A model generated the notes under the pieces. It was not told the origin of the DNA. It ran no database searches and saw nothing but the letters and a program-made list of their open reading frames with translations. From Grifola frondosa (lineage: Eukaryota; Basidiomycota; Agaricomycetes; Polyporales; Grifolaceae), in the NCBI GenBank assembly GCA_001683735.1, contig LUGG01000001.1, forward strand, positions 248,001 through 312,000: DNA of 64,000 bases. The letters are read 5' to 3'. How positions within the stretch are numbered: position 1 is the stretch's first letter; the number at the start of each line of letters is the position of its first letter. This document shows, one piece after another, positions 12,783-24,000 of the stretch. The position numbers and the translations under genes are program-made.

Positions 12783-14631
12783 GACTCTACACGCCCGTTT
12801 CGATGTAAGGTTTGAGCGGTCTTGGCAACGGATATTTTACTAATATCGAATTTGATATCATCGGGACCTTCCTGGGAGCCTGTTACGGTATTAAGTATTA
12901 AGCCAGCGGAGATCTGCCGCTAATGTTGCCAGGACCTTATTTTTGAACATTAGGAGGCTCTGAGTATATAGGATTACATCAATGTCATTCAGTGTATTGC
13001 AATAATATTATTGTTGAAGGTCCCATACTCCTCCGCGCTTATTGTCGGAACTTTTGAAATTGAGTTATTATTATAACTTCGGCATTATAAGTCCCTATAA
13101 GGCTCATACTTTCCACGCAGCAATTAGTGATAAGTCCCGCAACTTGTTCACGCCTGTCCCTTGGCTTCATGAAACTCGGGCTCAAGAATTAAAATCAGTG
13201 TCCTGAGACTTTTCCTCCCCCTAAGTAGTGTTTTCTGCCTCTTCAAACATTTAATTGAACACTCTGAAACTTGATATGTTGCACCAACAAGCCCTTGAGG
13301 GTCTATCAAGCATTTCTTGTACATGAGAAGCAAAGAAATGGCTAAGTCAATTTAATGATTTAATGTTCATTAAATTTAAACAGCTCAAGGTAGTATGTGC
13401 TCGTGTGGTCTAATGGTAATGGTATCGGAGGATTTGTAGTTTGGAGTATACAGCGGTCGTGTGTTCGAATCCTCCATGTAATCTTCAAAGGTATGGTGGT
13501 GATTATTTTTAATGAATTAACTACGGGCGTCTTCTCGGCTCCCCACGGGTTTGACGCTGATAACGAGTTTCACCGCAATATGTAAGTGATTATGGATTAT
13601 AATCAAATTTTTTTAATTGCCGACCAATATCTCCGCAAGATTATCCGAACAGGTCAGTGAGATATGGGGTCATCAAATGGTTGCCAATAGCGTGATTGAC
13701 CATCTTACAGACCTCTCGGCGAGATCCGATAAGGTCACCATGGCAGGTTAATTCATATCTGGCTCGAAGGTTGCTGTAAGGTCCTAAATAAACGCGGGCG
13801 TGTAGAGCAGGAATATCCTTGAAGCTTGGAGGGACTCAAAGAGTACCCTAGATATCCCAAGGCGCCGGCGTAAACACCCATGGAATTCAAAAGGATGCAG
13901 AAGAACCGCTGTCCGCGGTCCTGGCCAATGCTGCCCGGCGATGCACCTGAGGCCCGAGCTCGAATTTCAAGCTAGCGCCTGCTGCTAATTGGTTCACAAA
14001 GCCTTCACAAGAATTAATATCGAACAGCTCACCGGGGATATATGTAACCGGCACAATGAATCATATAGCTGCGCTATGCTATTCGGACCTGGCATGGCGT
14101 GGACATTCAGAACTGCACTTTCTCGCGTCACGTTGAGCCTGTGCCGCCAGATCCGAATCAGAACGAAGCAGATGGAAGATGCACTTCTATGCCGCGCCCT
14201 TTGTGAGAACCTCATGGGCCGACCGTGCGTGAACCGTGCAGCTGATTCCTCCGTGACGGTCGGAAATTCGCACCGGTGTGGTTCTCCGGCAGAATTAGCC
14301 TCCTCAGGCTTTTCCTCTGTGCATCTGCAAGTTGGCATCAGAACGGTATCAGAATCGAATTTGTTCTGACCGTCGACTGAGTGACACAATAAGCTTATAT
14401 GAAACAGCGCTGTGGTCGAAAGTCGAAAACGAGAATAGAACTTCCATTGCGTTATCCATATACTCACTCTCGCGTAGCAGTGCAATCGGCGCTTATCATT
14501 CTGGTGGCTCCAAGCTCAATTTCGTTTGATGCGCGTGCTCGTTTACATTTAATATAAGATTTCCAGTTCCTTTGCACATTGACGACACACCGAAAATACT
14601 TACTAAAATTCCAGAGCAATTCATGCGTGCC
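12783..14631. other. Long AT-rich intergenic region
   Basis: Between the MFS start and the P450-1 stop, with no supported protein gene. The part from 12,840 to 13,650 is AT-rich and looks like worn, non-coding DNA. A tRNA-like pol III promoter pair lies within it and is listed separately. A 163-codon minus frame at 13,994-14,485 has no family pattern and I treat it as chance. Confidence 0.5.
13399..13480 (+). other. tRNA-like sequence with A and B boxes (relic or SINE-like)
   Basis: A consensus A box (tggtctaatgg, 13406-13416) and B box (gttcgaatc, 13463-13471) are about 46 bases apart, as in a tRNA gene with a long anticodon region. The seven bases before the A box do not pair with the bases after the T-arm, and the T-stem is poor. 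I therefore do not call a functional tRNA. A decayed tRNA or the head of a tRNA-derived SINE are both possible. Confidence 0.3.
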
Positions 14632-16767
14632 TCACTGATACTCCTCCAGCAGTGCAGGGTCGTGAGATCCGCGCGGCGTAAGAATGCAGTCGACATCCTT
14701 GATACGACTGCAAGATATCGCTCTGAACAGACTTTCTGTAAGACAATAAGATCACCACATACCACAATGCACCGACCTCTCAGTACGTTCAATTTGTCCC
14801 TCGTTAACCCAGTTGGACAGCGGTCATCAGCTTGAGGACCCGGGACGGGAGAGATTTCAAACGTATTCAAGATGTGGGCAATGTTGAGAAATAGTACGGC
14901 ATCAGCGAGATGAGAACCTGGGCAAATTCTGTCCAGATCCACATCATCGGAATGTCCCAGACAACCATGAATAAAGAAAGCGCACCTTTTTCCGTAGCCG
15001 AAGAAATACGACAACTTCGGAACCCCTTGCACGTCTGCGTCTGACGATTGGTGTAAGAATCGTTCCGGACGAAAGCAGTCGGCCTCCTCGTAGATAGCAG
15101 GATCGCGTGAGACAGCCCTATGGTATGGTGAGCATTGAAGGAAATGGCACAGCTCATACTGACCACTGATTAGCGATGAGAATGGCTCCCTTTGGGATAC
15201 GATAGCCCATGTACTCGTCGTCCTCAGTCACGTTCCTCGAAACTTTGGAAAAGTATAAGGCGATCGTACATGAGGTTTGGTACAACAGCGTAGGAAAATT
15301 AAGCCTCTTACCCAATGGAGCGACTGGAATCCATCGCAAAACTTCGAGCACCAACGCGTTGATATACGGTAAGTCATGTCGATCGGCCATAGCTGGGAGC
15401 CTTCCGCGTCCTATCACGCTACTCAATTCAGCCTGCGCCCGCCTCTGTACCTCTGGAAACCTGGACATGGCGAATAGAAAAGTCAGCATTGCAGATTGAA
15501 CCTAGCCCTCAAAGAGTTATTTTGTGCGAGACCGAAAGATCGATCATGACTTCTCACTATTAGCATTCCGCCTGAACAAGAAATAAGATTTTAAATATTC
15601 ACGGGTGCGGTTGATGCGTGTAACTCACCTGCAGTCATTGTAAGAGCAACCAGTTTGAACTCGTCGTTATCCAGTTCAGCATAATCCTCTGTACGGCCAA
15701 ACGCATTCCCCATGTATGAGGAGGTTGAAGAGGCCGATTTCTTTATAGCGTGAGCGGAATGTCATCGAGAATGAAGTGATGCTCACGAGGCTATCACGTG
15801 CGAGACGCATCGTAGTCTCTGCTAGCTGGGAGACTTGACGGCGCCAATAATGGGCAACTTTCAGCGTTTCTAATCCGGGGAGCCATCGTGGAAGGTAGCA
15901 CACTAGACAACTAGTGAACAGAAGATCTAGATCGGACATCTAAAGGCCACGAACGAAAGGGCAGCCTGTCTAGCAGCGCGTAGGATCCACCTAGCACATC
16001 TGAACCGAATATCGAGATACGTTTGATACTCGACAATAAACTGTCGTCGTCGCCGTCACCTCCATAACCAGTCGACATCTTGAGGTAAAGCCAGCAGAGT
16101 GACCTATACTTCCATTAGGTTACGAGGCTTTCAGACAACCTGCTGACTTGCTTATCTATAAGTTCATCCAAACGCCGGCAGCCTGCTTCAGCAGCAAAAC
16201 CTTGGACCAAACGACGCGAAGCTTCTTCAATGTCGGCGTCGTAATTGCGTAGCGCACGAGGGTTAAGCTCAAAATGGAATTGCTTTCTGGCATTGCTGAA
16301 ACGAGTACCGAGTGCCATGAAGGGTAATGTGGAACTCAATCCAGAACTACAGGCAAAAGAGTCAGTAAATAGACAGCTCGATCACAAAACGGCCCACAGC
16401 TCTGCCATCTTTGGAGCCGGCTTGTCCGTATACGAGCTCGAACGCTTGGTGAAGAATGCATCTACAGCTTGAACGGAGTTGAGCACGATGATAGTGCGAC
16501 CAAGAACGTGGTAGCAGCAAATTTCGCCTGCGGGGACATCAGAATCTGGATTAGATATGTCTGGCAGATGCTTCAACAGGACTGACCAAATTTTTTAGAC
16601 ATTTCATGAAAGTAAGTCCAAGGTTCGGCTCGGGGAATTTGATTGAAATTTCCCACGAAGGGAAGGCCTTTGGGGCCCGGAGGAAGAGAGACAGGTCTGC
16701 GCCGGAGATAGAGAAAGAGTAGACATATGGCTAGACAGACTAGAAGAAGTTGAATGAGTTGCCTCAT
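14632..16767 (-). CDS. Cytochrome P450 (P450-1), atypical I-helix
   Basis: Membrane-anchored fungal P450. The start at 16767 gives a hydrophobic anchor (LIQLLLVCLAICLLFLYL), then RRRP and the proline hinge PPGPKGLPFVGN. Later blocks are YTDKPAPKMAEL, EVQRRAQAELSSVIGRGRLP, the ExxR of LEVLRWIPVAPLG, VTEDDEYMGYRIPKGA, FRPERF and the heme loop FGYGKR-ICPG, which is split by an intron. The normal AGxDT of the I-helix sits on a 14-nt microexon (15558-15571) and reads GGMLI, so the usual Asp and Thr are missing. The last exon ends in DPALLEEYQ. Frames and splice sites are otherwise good. The enzyme may use unusual chemistry or be non-functional. The substrate is unknown. Confidence 0.85.
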
Positions 16768-17573
16768 GTCAGTTCTACGCTCCTGGAACAACATTGTTTC
16801 GGCAGATAAATGAGGTCGGCGGTAGAGACTAGAATTAATACTCACACCATGTCCATCATTTATGCGAACACATGCAGTCACTAGCGCTGCATCCAAAGGT
16901 TGGGAGTTAGCGCGTCAGCTTCGGCCATCAATACTACTGCGGTGCCTTCAAGAGATCCCGGGATCCAGCATCACTTCAAATGATCATCATGAAGAACCAA
17001 GTCACGCACGCACCTCTCTCTGATGTTACAACTGGCTGTGCGAGAAGCTGCAGTGGTATTATACTAGGCCACGACTCACATGTCCCTGGGGCTCATCTTA
17101 TCATCACTGGACAGCATTCGGAACAGAGCAGTGAGATGGAGCGCCCGGGCAGCAGACGTCCTGATGGCGGTTATACGGACAGCCGACAGGCGCTTATTAG
17201 GAGCACTCCTCGCGCGACCACTTTAAACGTAGTGGTATTCCGAAAGTTCGCCTGCATCATACGCAAAACTAGTCTTGAATGAACATATGTTAGAATTCAG
17301 CATGCAAAGTTCTAGTGAGGATGACTTGGTTTTTGTTCTACATAAGGATCATCGTGATTGAGATATATATTTCCTATCCAAATTCGACGGATGCATCCGT
17401 AGCCGAATGGGTATATCCCTCAAGCAATAACGAATGTGATAGGATGTATCTGTTCATAATGTGTTGCATTATTCGGATGCATCCGAGGAAACGAAAGTCC
17501 TGAGTCACAAGCCGGAGTGCGAGAAGAAATGGCTATCTGAACAATGCATACTCCCAGTGATCCGTGAGCTCAC
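16768..17573. other. Intergenic between P450-1 and DUF6534 copy B
   Basis: Upstream of P450-1 and just downstream of the DUF6534 copy B stop. No coding frame is supported. It contains two perfect 14-bp palindromes, listed separately. Confidence 0.5.
17387..17486. promoter_or_regulatory. Pair of CGG-N6-CCG palindromes
   Basis: acggatgcatccgt at 17387-17400 and tcggatgcatccga at 17473-17486 are perfect 14-bp palindromes 86 bp apart, sharing the core cggatgcatccg. Inverted CGG triplets spaced by six bases are the known target form of some Zn2Cys6 regulators; yeast Ppr1 prefers N6. They lie 620-720 bp upstream of the P450-1 start. A regulatory role is inference only. Confidence 0.35.
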
Positions 17574-19641
17574 TCATGCCTCCTGGAGCTCCACCGTAGG
17601 ATAGAGTGTAGCACTTCGGCCTGTGCGAGTCTGCTAAGATAGTATAAGTCTCTTGCGCGAGAAGGTATTTGCGAAACTCACCATAGATGTTTCAAAAGTA
17701 CTCCTCATATCCGAGCCGTGACTACCTATCCAATTCTGCCAGCGTTAAGGATGAGTGACCACCAAAGAGTAGATTATAAGGTCCAACCTTGTCTAGCTTG
17801 TGAGGTACGCCGGGCGCAACTTGGAACTCGGACAGAGCAATGCTTCCGGAAGTATCTGCATCGACGATTGCTCGCAATGATTCGCGAGAGTTGAGCCTAA
17901 CAATAATTAGATGTTAAGAAAGAATGTACGTTGTGGAACGTACATGGCAAGGAGCGAATTTGCGTAGACTGTTGAAAATCATACTTGGTTAGGTATTTGT
18001 AAATAGTGGTGTTGAACGTACAGTTATTGATGAAATCATAAAAAAACAAAAACACCAAATTGTTGGGCATCGTGAGGAACTGTATAATAATGTTAAGACA
18101 GGCAAGGAAGGGCGGTCACCCAGCGTCACGTACGCAGATGAGAATCACGATATCAGTTATACTGTCATATGGGGTTAGTGCCAGATTTGCTCTGTTGTAA
18201 AGAAGTCGACGGACCTGGTCAACATGCCCGAACTGACTGTGTGCGTGATGATCTTGTTCAGAATGGCATTCGTGCTATGTCGCAAGACAGGTTTAGAAAG
18301 AGCGGGGTATGAGGGCGAAACACTCGCCTTTTTATACCACTGCGGTTTATCGTCAAATAATAGGAAATTGAGGCCGCAATGGTGATATCGGTTGCAGCAG
18401 CAAGCGCAAGACCAGTAGTGAAGTACGGCTGTCGCAAACACGAGCTTACAGTACAGAACCTAGTACGGAAATCCGTGCAACAGTGACACACCTTAGCTAC
18501 CCGTTCGAAATCAGTATATTGTGGCAAAAGAAATCTTCAGAGGGGAATATAAGTGTATGATCCAATACAGACAATACGAACTAACGTTAAGACCATAACA
18601 GCTATGCAAAGCTGTGTGTTAATAAATAGAATTGTATGTTGACTCTTGCTTGCTTACCGATCTCGAAACCTCATGGCCAAACATCTTAGTTAGTGACTAT
18701 ACGAGTCGAAATTGATGAGACTTACCGAAGTGGGCCACGGAAAGAACAAACTGTGATAAGGTAGAGTGAGTCGTTTGTCGAAACTAGCCACGCGAGATGT
18801 CACTCACTGTAAAGGTAGGTAGGTACCAGTTCTTGTTGCTCACTAAACATATCAACATATCTATATCTTGGTACCAGCCATCATGATCTGACTGCGAGAC
18901 GTACTGATCCAGATCCTTCTCGAATAGAAGCTGACTTCAACCATTCAGCAAATGTTATATCGGCATATAGCATGCATCCGCACCATTGCACAACCAGCGT
19001 TATCAATGCCTGCATTTGATCAGATATAACATATGTGGTATCATGTAGCTCACCGTAACACCAGTTGTAACCTAGTAGTTGTCATTATTATTAGGTGCAA
19101 CTTGAGAAAACTGCGCGCGGATGGTCAAAACTCACATCGTCGACGCTACGGTTAAGTCATTGTCATTTAGACCTGTAATTATATGCAAAACGGGAGGACG
19201 TACTTCGTAGTCGCGACTAACGCGGAAGGGTTTCCGTAGTTTACAATCAAGTTCCAGTATAAGTAGTGACTAACGAGGAATTCATGAAGTGTCTCCAAGA
19301 CCCTGCCAAATATAACAATGAATAATACTTATCGTCAGCTTCATGTTGATGGTATATGGGTATACGCACCATATGAATGCTACCTGTCATCCCGACATTC
19401 GAATGAGTCCGCTGACCATTAAATGTAAGCTCGCACCATACCATGCACTTGAGAAGTCGCCTATCATTCTTGCCAAAACGTATGAAGTAGAGATACGTTT
19501 GGAAGGATGTAAATCCATACAACCTACTAAAGGGTCAACGAGTCTGAAAGCAAATAATTATAGACGTCTTACTGGCACAGAAGATATTAAGATACCAATC
19601 AATGTTGCACCGTACGTCGGGCCAAGATTCAAGGTTGACAT
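17574..19641 (-). CDS. DUF6534 seven-helix membrane protein, copy B
   Basis: Paralogue of the gene at 6283-8374. The ATG at 19641 starts MSTLNLGPTYGA. The same blocks follow: FTSFQTYLYFIRFGKND, the 14-nt exon for VAFIW, FLVSHYLYWN, the 10-nt exon, VTTGVT, ALITLVVQ, CFYSRRIWI, SNKNWYLP, VLSVAHF, the 12-nt exon, TGLALAAATDITIA, ITDIVILIC, LTMPNNLVFLFFY and LNSRESLRAIV. The ending is QTRTGRSATLYPTVELQEA. The GC-donor intron after the AAAAG of exon 14 is shared with copy A. Intron 1 also needs a GC donor here, where copy A has GT. All joined exons stay open. I infer an old duplication with about 9 kb now between the copies. Function is unknown. Confidence 0.82.
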
Positions 19642-20302
19642 CACAGTGCGTACTCCTGGTGCAAATCAGACTAAGTCCTTCAATTCAGAGCTCGGAGTTA
19701 TATGTGTCCTGCTAGAGCCCTGCCCAGAGACATTGGATCGCTGTTCTGGGGAAATGATGAACAAGAGGAGAACGCTTCAGATTCAATGAATGGTCTCCGA
19801 TGATTCGTTGAGAACTCGATGTGCGGACGTGTGAATACAGCGGACCTCCTGATCATATCCCTAGAAACTTGAACATTTAGGGATATCAAGTTGTCAGTCC
19901 ACATGAGCAAACCGCAGTGTCATCGTGGCCTGCATCAACGCGGCCGTCAATTGATAACAATTAAAGGACCTTGTTACGAAGATCTGTCAACATACATTGC
20001 CTTCCATCTTTTCTCACGGCGCAAAGGAGGGCAGGTTTAAGATCAAAGCTTCTAGCAGCTGCATACACATCTACTGAAATGGAAACAGTTACTCATCGAA
20101 TGCCGCAATTATCGCAAGTTTTCCTCGAGTATAAGGGACTTGAGCGCTGAGCCTTGATTAGCCACTCATGAAATGTGATTCCACTGATCAATAAGTAACA
20201 GTACTCACCCGACTTCAAGAACCATAATTTATACGTACTTCCATTCATGGCGAACGCAGGATAGCACCAATCGAAAGTAAATTTCGAGTCTTCCAACATT
20301 CG
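19642..20302. other. Intergenic, no gene supported
   Basis: Upstream of DUF6534 copy B and ahead of the LINE fragment. A 68-codon minus frame at 20,093-20,299 begins MLEDSKFTFDW and has a donor-like site after 31 codons. I do not recognise it and find no second exon. Confidence 0.4.
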
Positions 20303-20749
20303 TCAAAGAGGAGCAAATCGACACATCATGAAATTCGCGAGCACCGCCGAGCACTCGCCCGCCTTCTGGCCGCGGACCATCCCTTTGCTGTTGAGCAGCG
20401 TCGACGGCAAGGGTTCCACGGCGACATCCCTCTACTGTGGCGGGTGTGTCGTTTCTGCGCCTGCCGTGGGGCGGTTGAGACTGAGGCGCACGTCCTTGTC
20501 GACTGTGCCGATCCTCGTCTGGTCGCGCTCCGCGAGCCTTTCCTGCAGGTCGCCTGCCAGTGTGTCCCCGCGCTCCGGCACCAACGCCGGTCGCTGTCCG
20601 GCCTGCAGTTCCTGCGCACGCTGTTCGGCCATCAGCCTCTGATTGCCCTATTTGCTCAGTATGTATATACAGTGTTTGAGCTATGTGCAGCGGTACCTTC
20701 CCTAGAAATCTCTACTTTGGAGCAGTACCTTGCCTTGTCCGCGACGTGA
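20303..20749 (+). mobile_element. LINE (non-LTR retrotransposon) 3' fragment
   Basis: An open GC-rich frame encodes HRRALARLLAADHPFAVEQR, then HGDIPLLWRVCRFC, then GAVETEAHVLVDCADPRL. This tryptophan plus CxxC...H....C knuckle ends the reverse-transcriptase protein of fungal non-LTR elements. The RT core is missing upstream, so this is a 5'-truncated copy, the usual result of target-primed reverse transcription. The composition change against the AT-rich flanks supports insertion. The frame ends at the TGA at 20747-20749. Confidence 0.75.
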
Positions 20750-20788
20750 TACGCCGCAGGGGAGGGACGAACGTCTGTGGGACCGGTC

Positions 20789-21000
20789 TCATCAGCAAAA
20801 CTCGAACTTTCCTTTATTGTACTTTTAGTTACTTTTTGCTATTTAAAATACTTATTAAGAAGAAAAAGCAAAAAAAGGAGGGCTCGCTCCTTTTTTTACT
20901 TTTTAAATGCCCAAAAAAGGCAATTTTTCACGTTGATAAGAAGAAAAAGAACCGATAAGAGCCCAAAGAGTGGCAAGGAAAGTTCGAGTTTTGCTGATGA
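20789..21000. repeat. 212-bp element with perfect 26-bp terminal inverted repeats
   Basis: Bases 20789-20814 (tcatcagcaaaactcgaact..) are the exact reverse complement of 20975-21000. The interior is strongly AT-rich and holds smaller hairpins, for example aaaaaaaggag pairing with ctccttttttt around 20873-20897. There is no coding capacity. It looks like a MITE-type or fold-back element. It begins 40 bp after the LINE frame, so it may instead be a structured LINE tail. I see no clear target-site duplication. Confidence 0.6.
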
Positions 21001-21310
21001 ACCCATGATCCCAATTTACCATAAATCAACAATACGAGCGAACTTGTAGAACAGATGATCATTTTGATCATTTTTACTCCTTGCCAGAGAGCATCATCAT
21101 TAGACAAAGTGAAATATTTACGTCCATATAGCCCAATGCAGTATACTTCACCGATCAGTAGTCTCTCTCTCTGTGCACTGAGGGATATCATTGATAATTT
21201 ATCGACACTAGTCATACATAATACCACAACAACTGAATAAATACCCTTCGTGTGAATTTAAAAACGGGGTGTCAAGTGTGAAACATTTGTAGATACATAA
21301 AGGAAACCAA

Positions 21311-23497
21311 TTACGACGAGCCTCCAAGCACAGTCTGCGCACGGATTATCGACTCAGCCTTGTCAGATCGTGGGAAAATCTTGCATTTGAACGGGCTCGG
21401 TACACTGTCGAACAAAATGTATCACGAATGAGAACAACACAAGATTCAACGACAACAAGACGAACCTGACTAGCCCAGATCCGTGCGTCACCTGTGGCTC
21501 GATTCCCGTCCGCTCTCGTCTGTCGCCTTAGCAATGTTGAAGACGGAAAGGATAGATGCCACGGCAACCCACATCGACCAGTCTGCCAAGTGTCGTCCGG
21601 GACAGATCCTTCACGTATCATGATGACCTCCGTGTCAGTACAAAGGAAAAGAGCGAGTGGTGTGCCTTACCTCCTTCCAAAGCCGAAGACGGCACGTGCA
21701 GGGTCTGGCTCGCCCTGGGCGTATCTGTCCGGATTGAACCTCGCCGGGTCTGCATACACAGCCTCATCATGCAACATAGCCCTTAATACGCAGCACAAAG
21801 TGTTATCGATCCGGAAGCGGCCGCATGCGACATACACTCACCAGATATTTGCAATGACTGTTGTCCCCTTTGGGATGTACATTCCGCGGTACTGGTCGTC
21901 CTCCGTGGTCGTATGGGCCACGCCTGTAAGACCGTGCTCAGTCAACGTGAATGATCCTACGGTCAGTATACTGACCGAGCGGAGATACAGGTTGCCATCG
22001 CAAGGATTCCTTCACTATGCCATCGATATACGGTAACGAAGATCGTTCCCGAATATCGGGCAGACGGTCTTGCCCAAAGACACGGTCAAGTTCCTCGTGG
22101 GCCTTCTGTTGCACTTCAGGATACAACATCATAGCCAAAAAGAAATTGGTGAGCGCAGAAACAGTCTATTCAATGAATATTGAGATCTTCGGACGCTGAG
22201 AAAAACACTTAATCTACGCACTGTGTCTGCGCCAGCTGAAATTAAGTTACGTTAAGCAGAGCTGAAGTAGAAATCTCATGCAACTCACCACTGTAGACGA
22301 CGCCGCCACAATTCATAATCAGTTCGTGGCGGTCGATCCCCTCAGTCTGTAGGTCTGACTCTAGAAGAGAAGCGACCATAGAAGGTACTGCTGTACCGGA
22401 TGCCTGTCATTAGGACAGTCAGTTGAGAGACATATGAACGATACTGGGAACTCACGATACGTTGCTTGACCATAGAATAAGGGGCGGAACGCATTCTAAC
22501 CGAAAGCTCACGGCCTTTTCGGGCATACCGCTTGAAAGCTGCACCGGGAAACCATTCTGGAATATATTTCACTGAGATAAATATAAGCCACAGGAGAAAA
22601 CAGCGCAGTGTGATGAACCGACGAACAAACTGGAAGAGAATCCACAAGGAAGTTACCAGGAGCCCCAACACCCGTCTCCCTCACTCGTTCGGCGAGATCC
22701 ACATACTCGTCTCCTTGCGGGGAGACTTGATGGCCATATGTGATCATCATGATGATGGCGCCCGCCATGCTGCGGTAAAGCATGAGATACGAGATCACGA
22801 GGGAAAGTTCAGGAAGTTCAGAAGGTCACCTCTTCAGATGATGCACGAAATTATCGGGAGTATCAAGCAGATTTTCCAAAAAGACTCTGACTTCTTTCTC
22901 AATAACTGGATGACATGACTGCGCAACGATGGATGGCAGGAATTGTTGTTGAACAATGCGGCGATGAACGAAAAAACGAGGTCCGTATGACATCAAGACT
23001 AAATTCCATTCCCAACCCATCCTAGAAAGATTATCCCGTTCACGTCGATTGGATGTGACCATAAATAGACGACTCACAATTCCTTGAGCATGACGAGTCG
23101 CGGTCTGTCGGAGTATATTGCCCCTTTCTTATCGAGCAGATCATTTGCAGCTTGCACGGAATTGATGGCCATGATAGAGTTGCCAAGAACCTGGAGATAG
23201 ATAATATCGCTTCCTTTGGTTGCATAAGAGGTCAAGCAATGAGCTCAAGAGACAAAGTGTATGTGACATACCATATTTCTCGCTCAAATCTCTGTACTTG
23301 AGCCATTCGTTACCTCCTCGAGGCAGATCATGGAGATTACCAACGAAAACACGACGCTTGGGCCCAGGTGGATAGGGCAGTCGTGATGGATTTCGGGCGT
23401 AATGGGTAAAGTAGCGATAGAACACTGCGGCCACGAGTAACGCGATGAGAGAGGCAGAGAGTAAAGGAGACGCAGTTTGGAGAGACTGGAGGTTCAT
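21311..23497 (-). CDS. Cytochrome P450 (P450-2)
   Basis: Microsomal fungal P450. The start at 23497 gives a hydrophobic anchor, then [20 protein letters not shown]. An in-frame upstream opening to 23569 exists but lacks a better ATG. Landmarks are [49 protein letters not shown], the I-helix motif [17 protein letters not shown], ExxR in [34 protein letters not shown] and the heme loop [15 protein letters not shown]. The last exon has the typical [13 protein letters not shown] tail and ends at 21311. AGADT is encoded by a 14-nt microexon at 22222-22235. All key residues are present. The substrate is unknown. It sits next to a CFA-like methyltransferase. Confidence 0.88.
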
Positions 23498-24000
23498 GCT
23501 GGAAGAAGCTGAACGTAAAGCTCGCAGCGCTCGTGCGCAAGAGCCTGATGACAGAAGAATGCCACACACAGCCGCATGTTATCGCCGAAAAGTATCATCA
23601 ATATGATAGCGTAGCCTGAGAACCAAAAACGGCTGAAAACGGCTTGAACCCGATTTGAACAGACGCTTCTCTGATTTCTGATCGTATCGGGTCGATCTCG
23701 ATTGTTCCGGTGTGCATGACCCCGAACACCGACCTTCTCTCACCCTCGTGGCGATATGAAACTTGTTCAGAACATCATGCATCATGCATCACGACCTTCT
23801 TGATTGTGAATGCAGCATCCTTTTGTGTTCGAAAACACCCACAGGATCTATGTCTCCAAACGCCGTTGATATCGGTTCATCCACCAGATGTTGATTGACG
23901 TCTGCCTAACGGTGGGACAATGGCTGTGAAGAAACAACATCGCTATAAAGCGATTTGATTTCTGTGTCATAATTGTACGCTCCAACCATCCCTCGTTAAC
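23498..24000. other. Divergent promoter region of P450-2 and the CFA-like gene
   Basis: No coding frame is supported. P450-2 (-) and the methyltransferase (+) start at opposite ends, so shared control is possible. I recognise no specific site. A short tandem atcatgcatcatgcatc occurs near 23774-23790. Confidence 0.45.

Noticed and set aside
13994..14485. 163-codon minus-strand open frame in the intergenic region
   Set aside because: No family pattern, no splice context and biased composition. Probably a chance frame.
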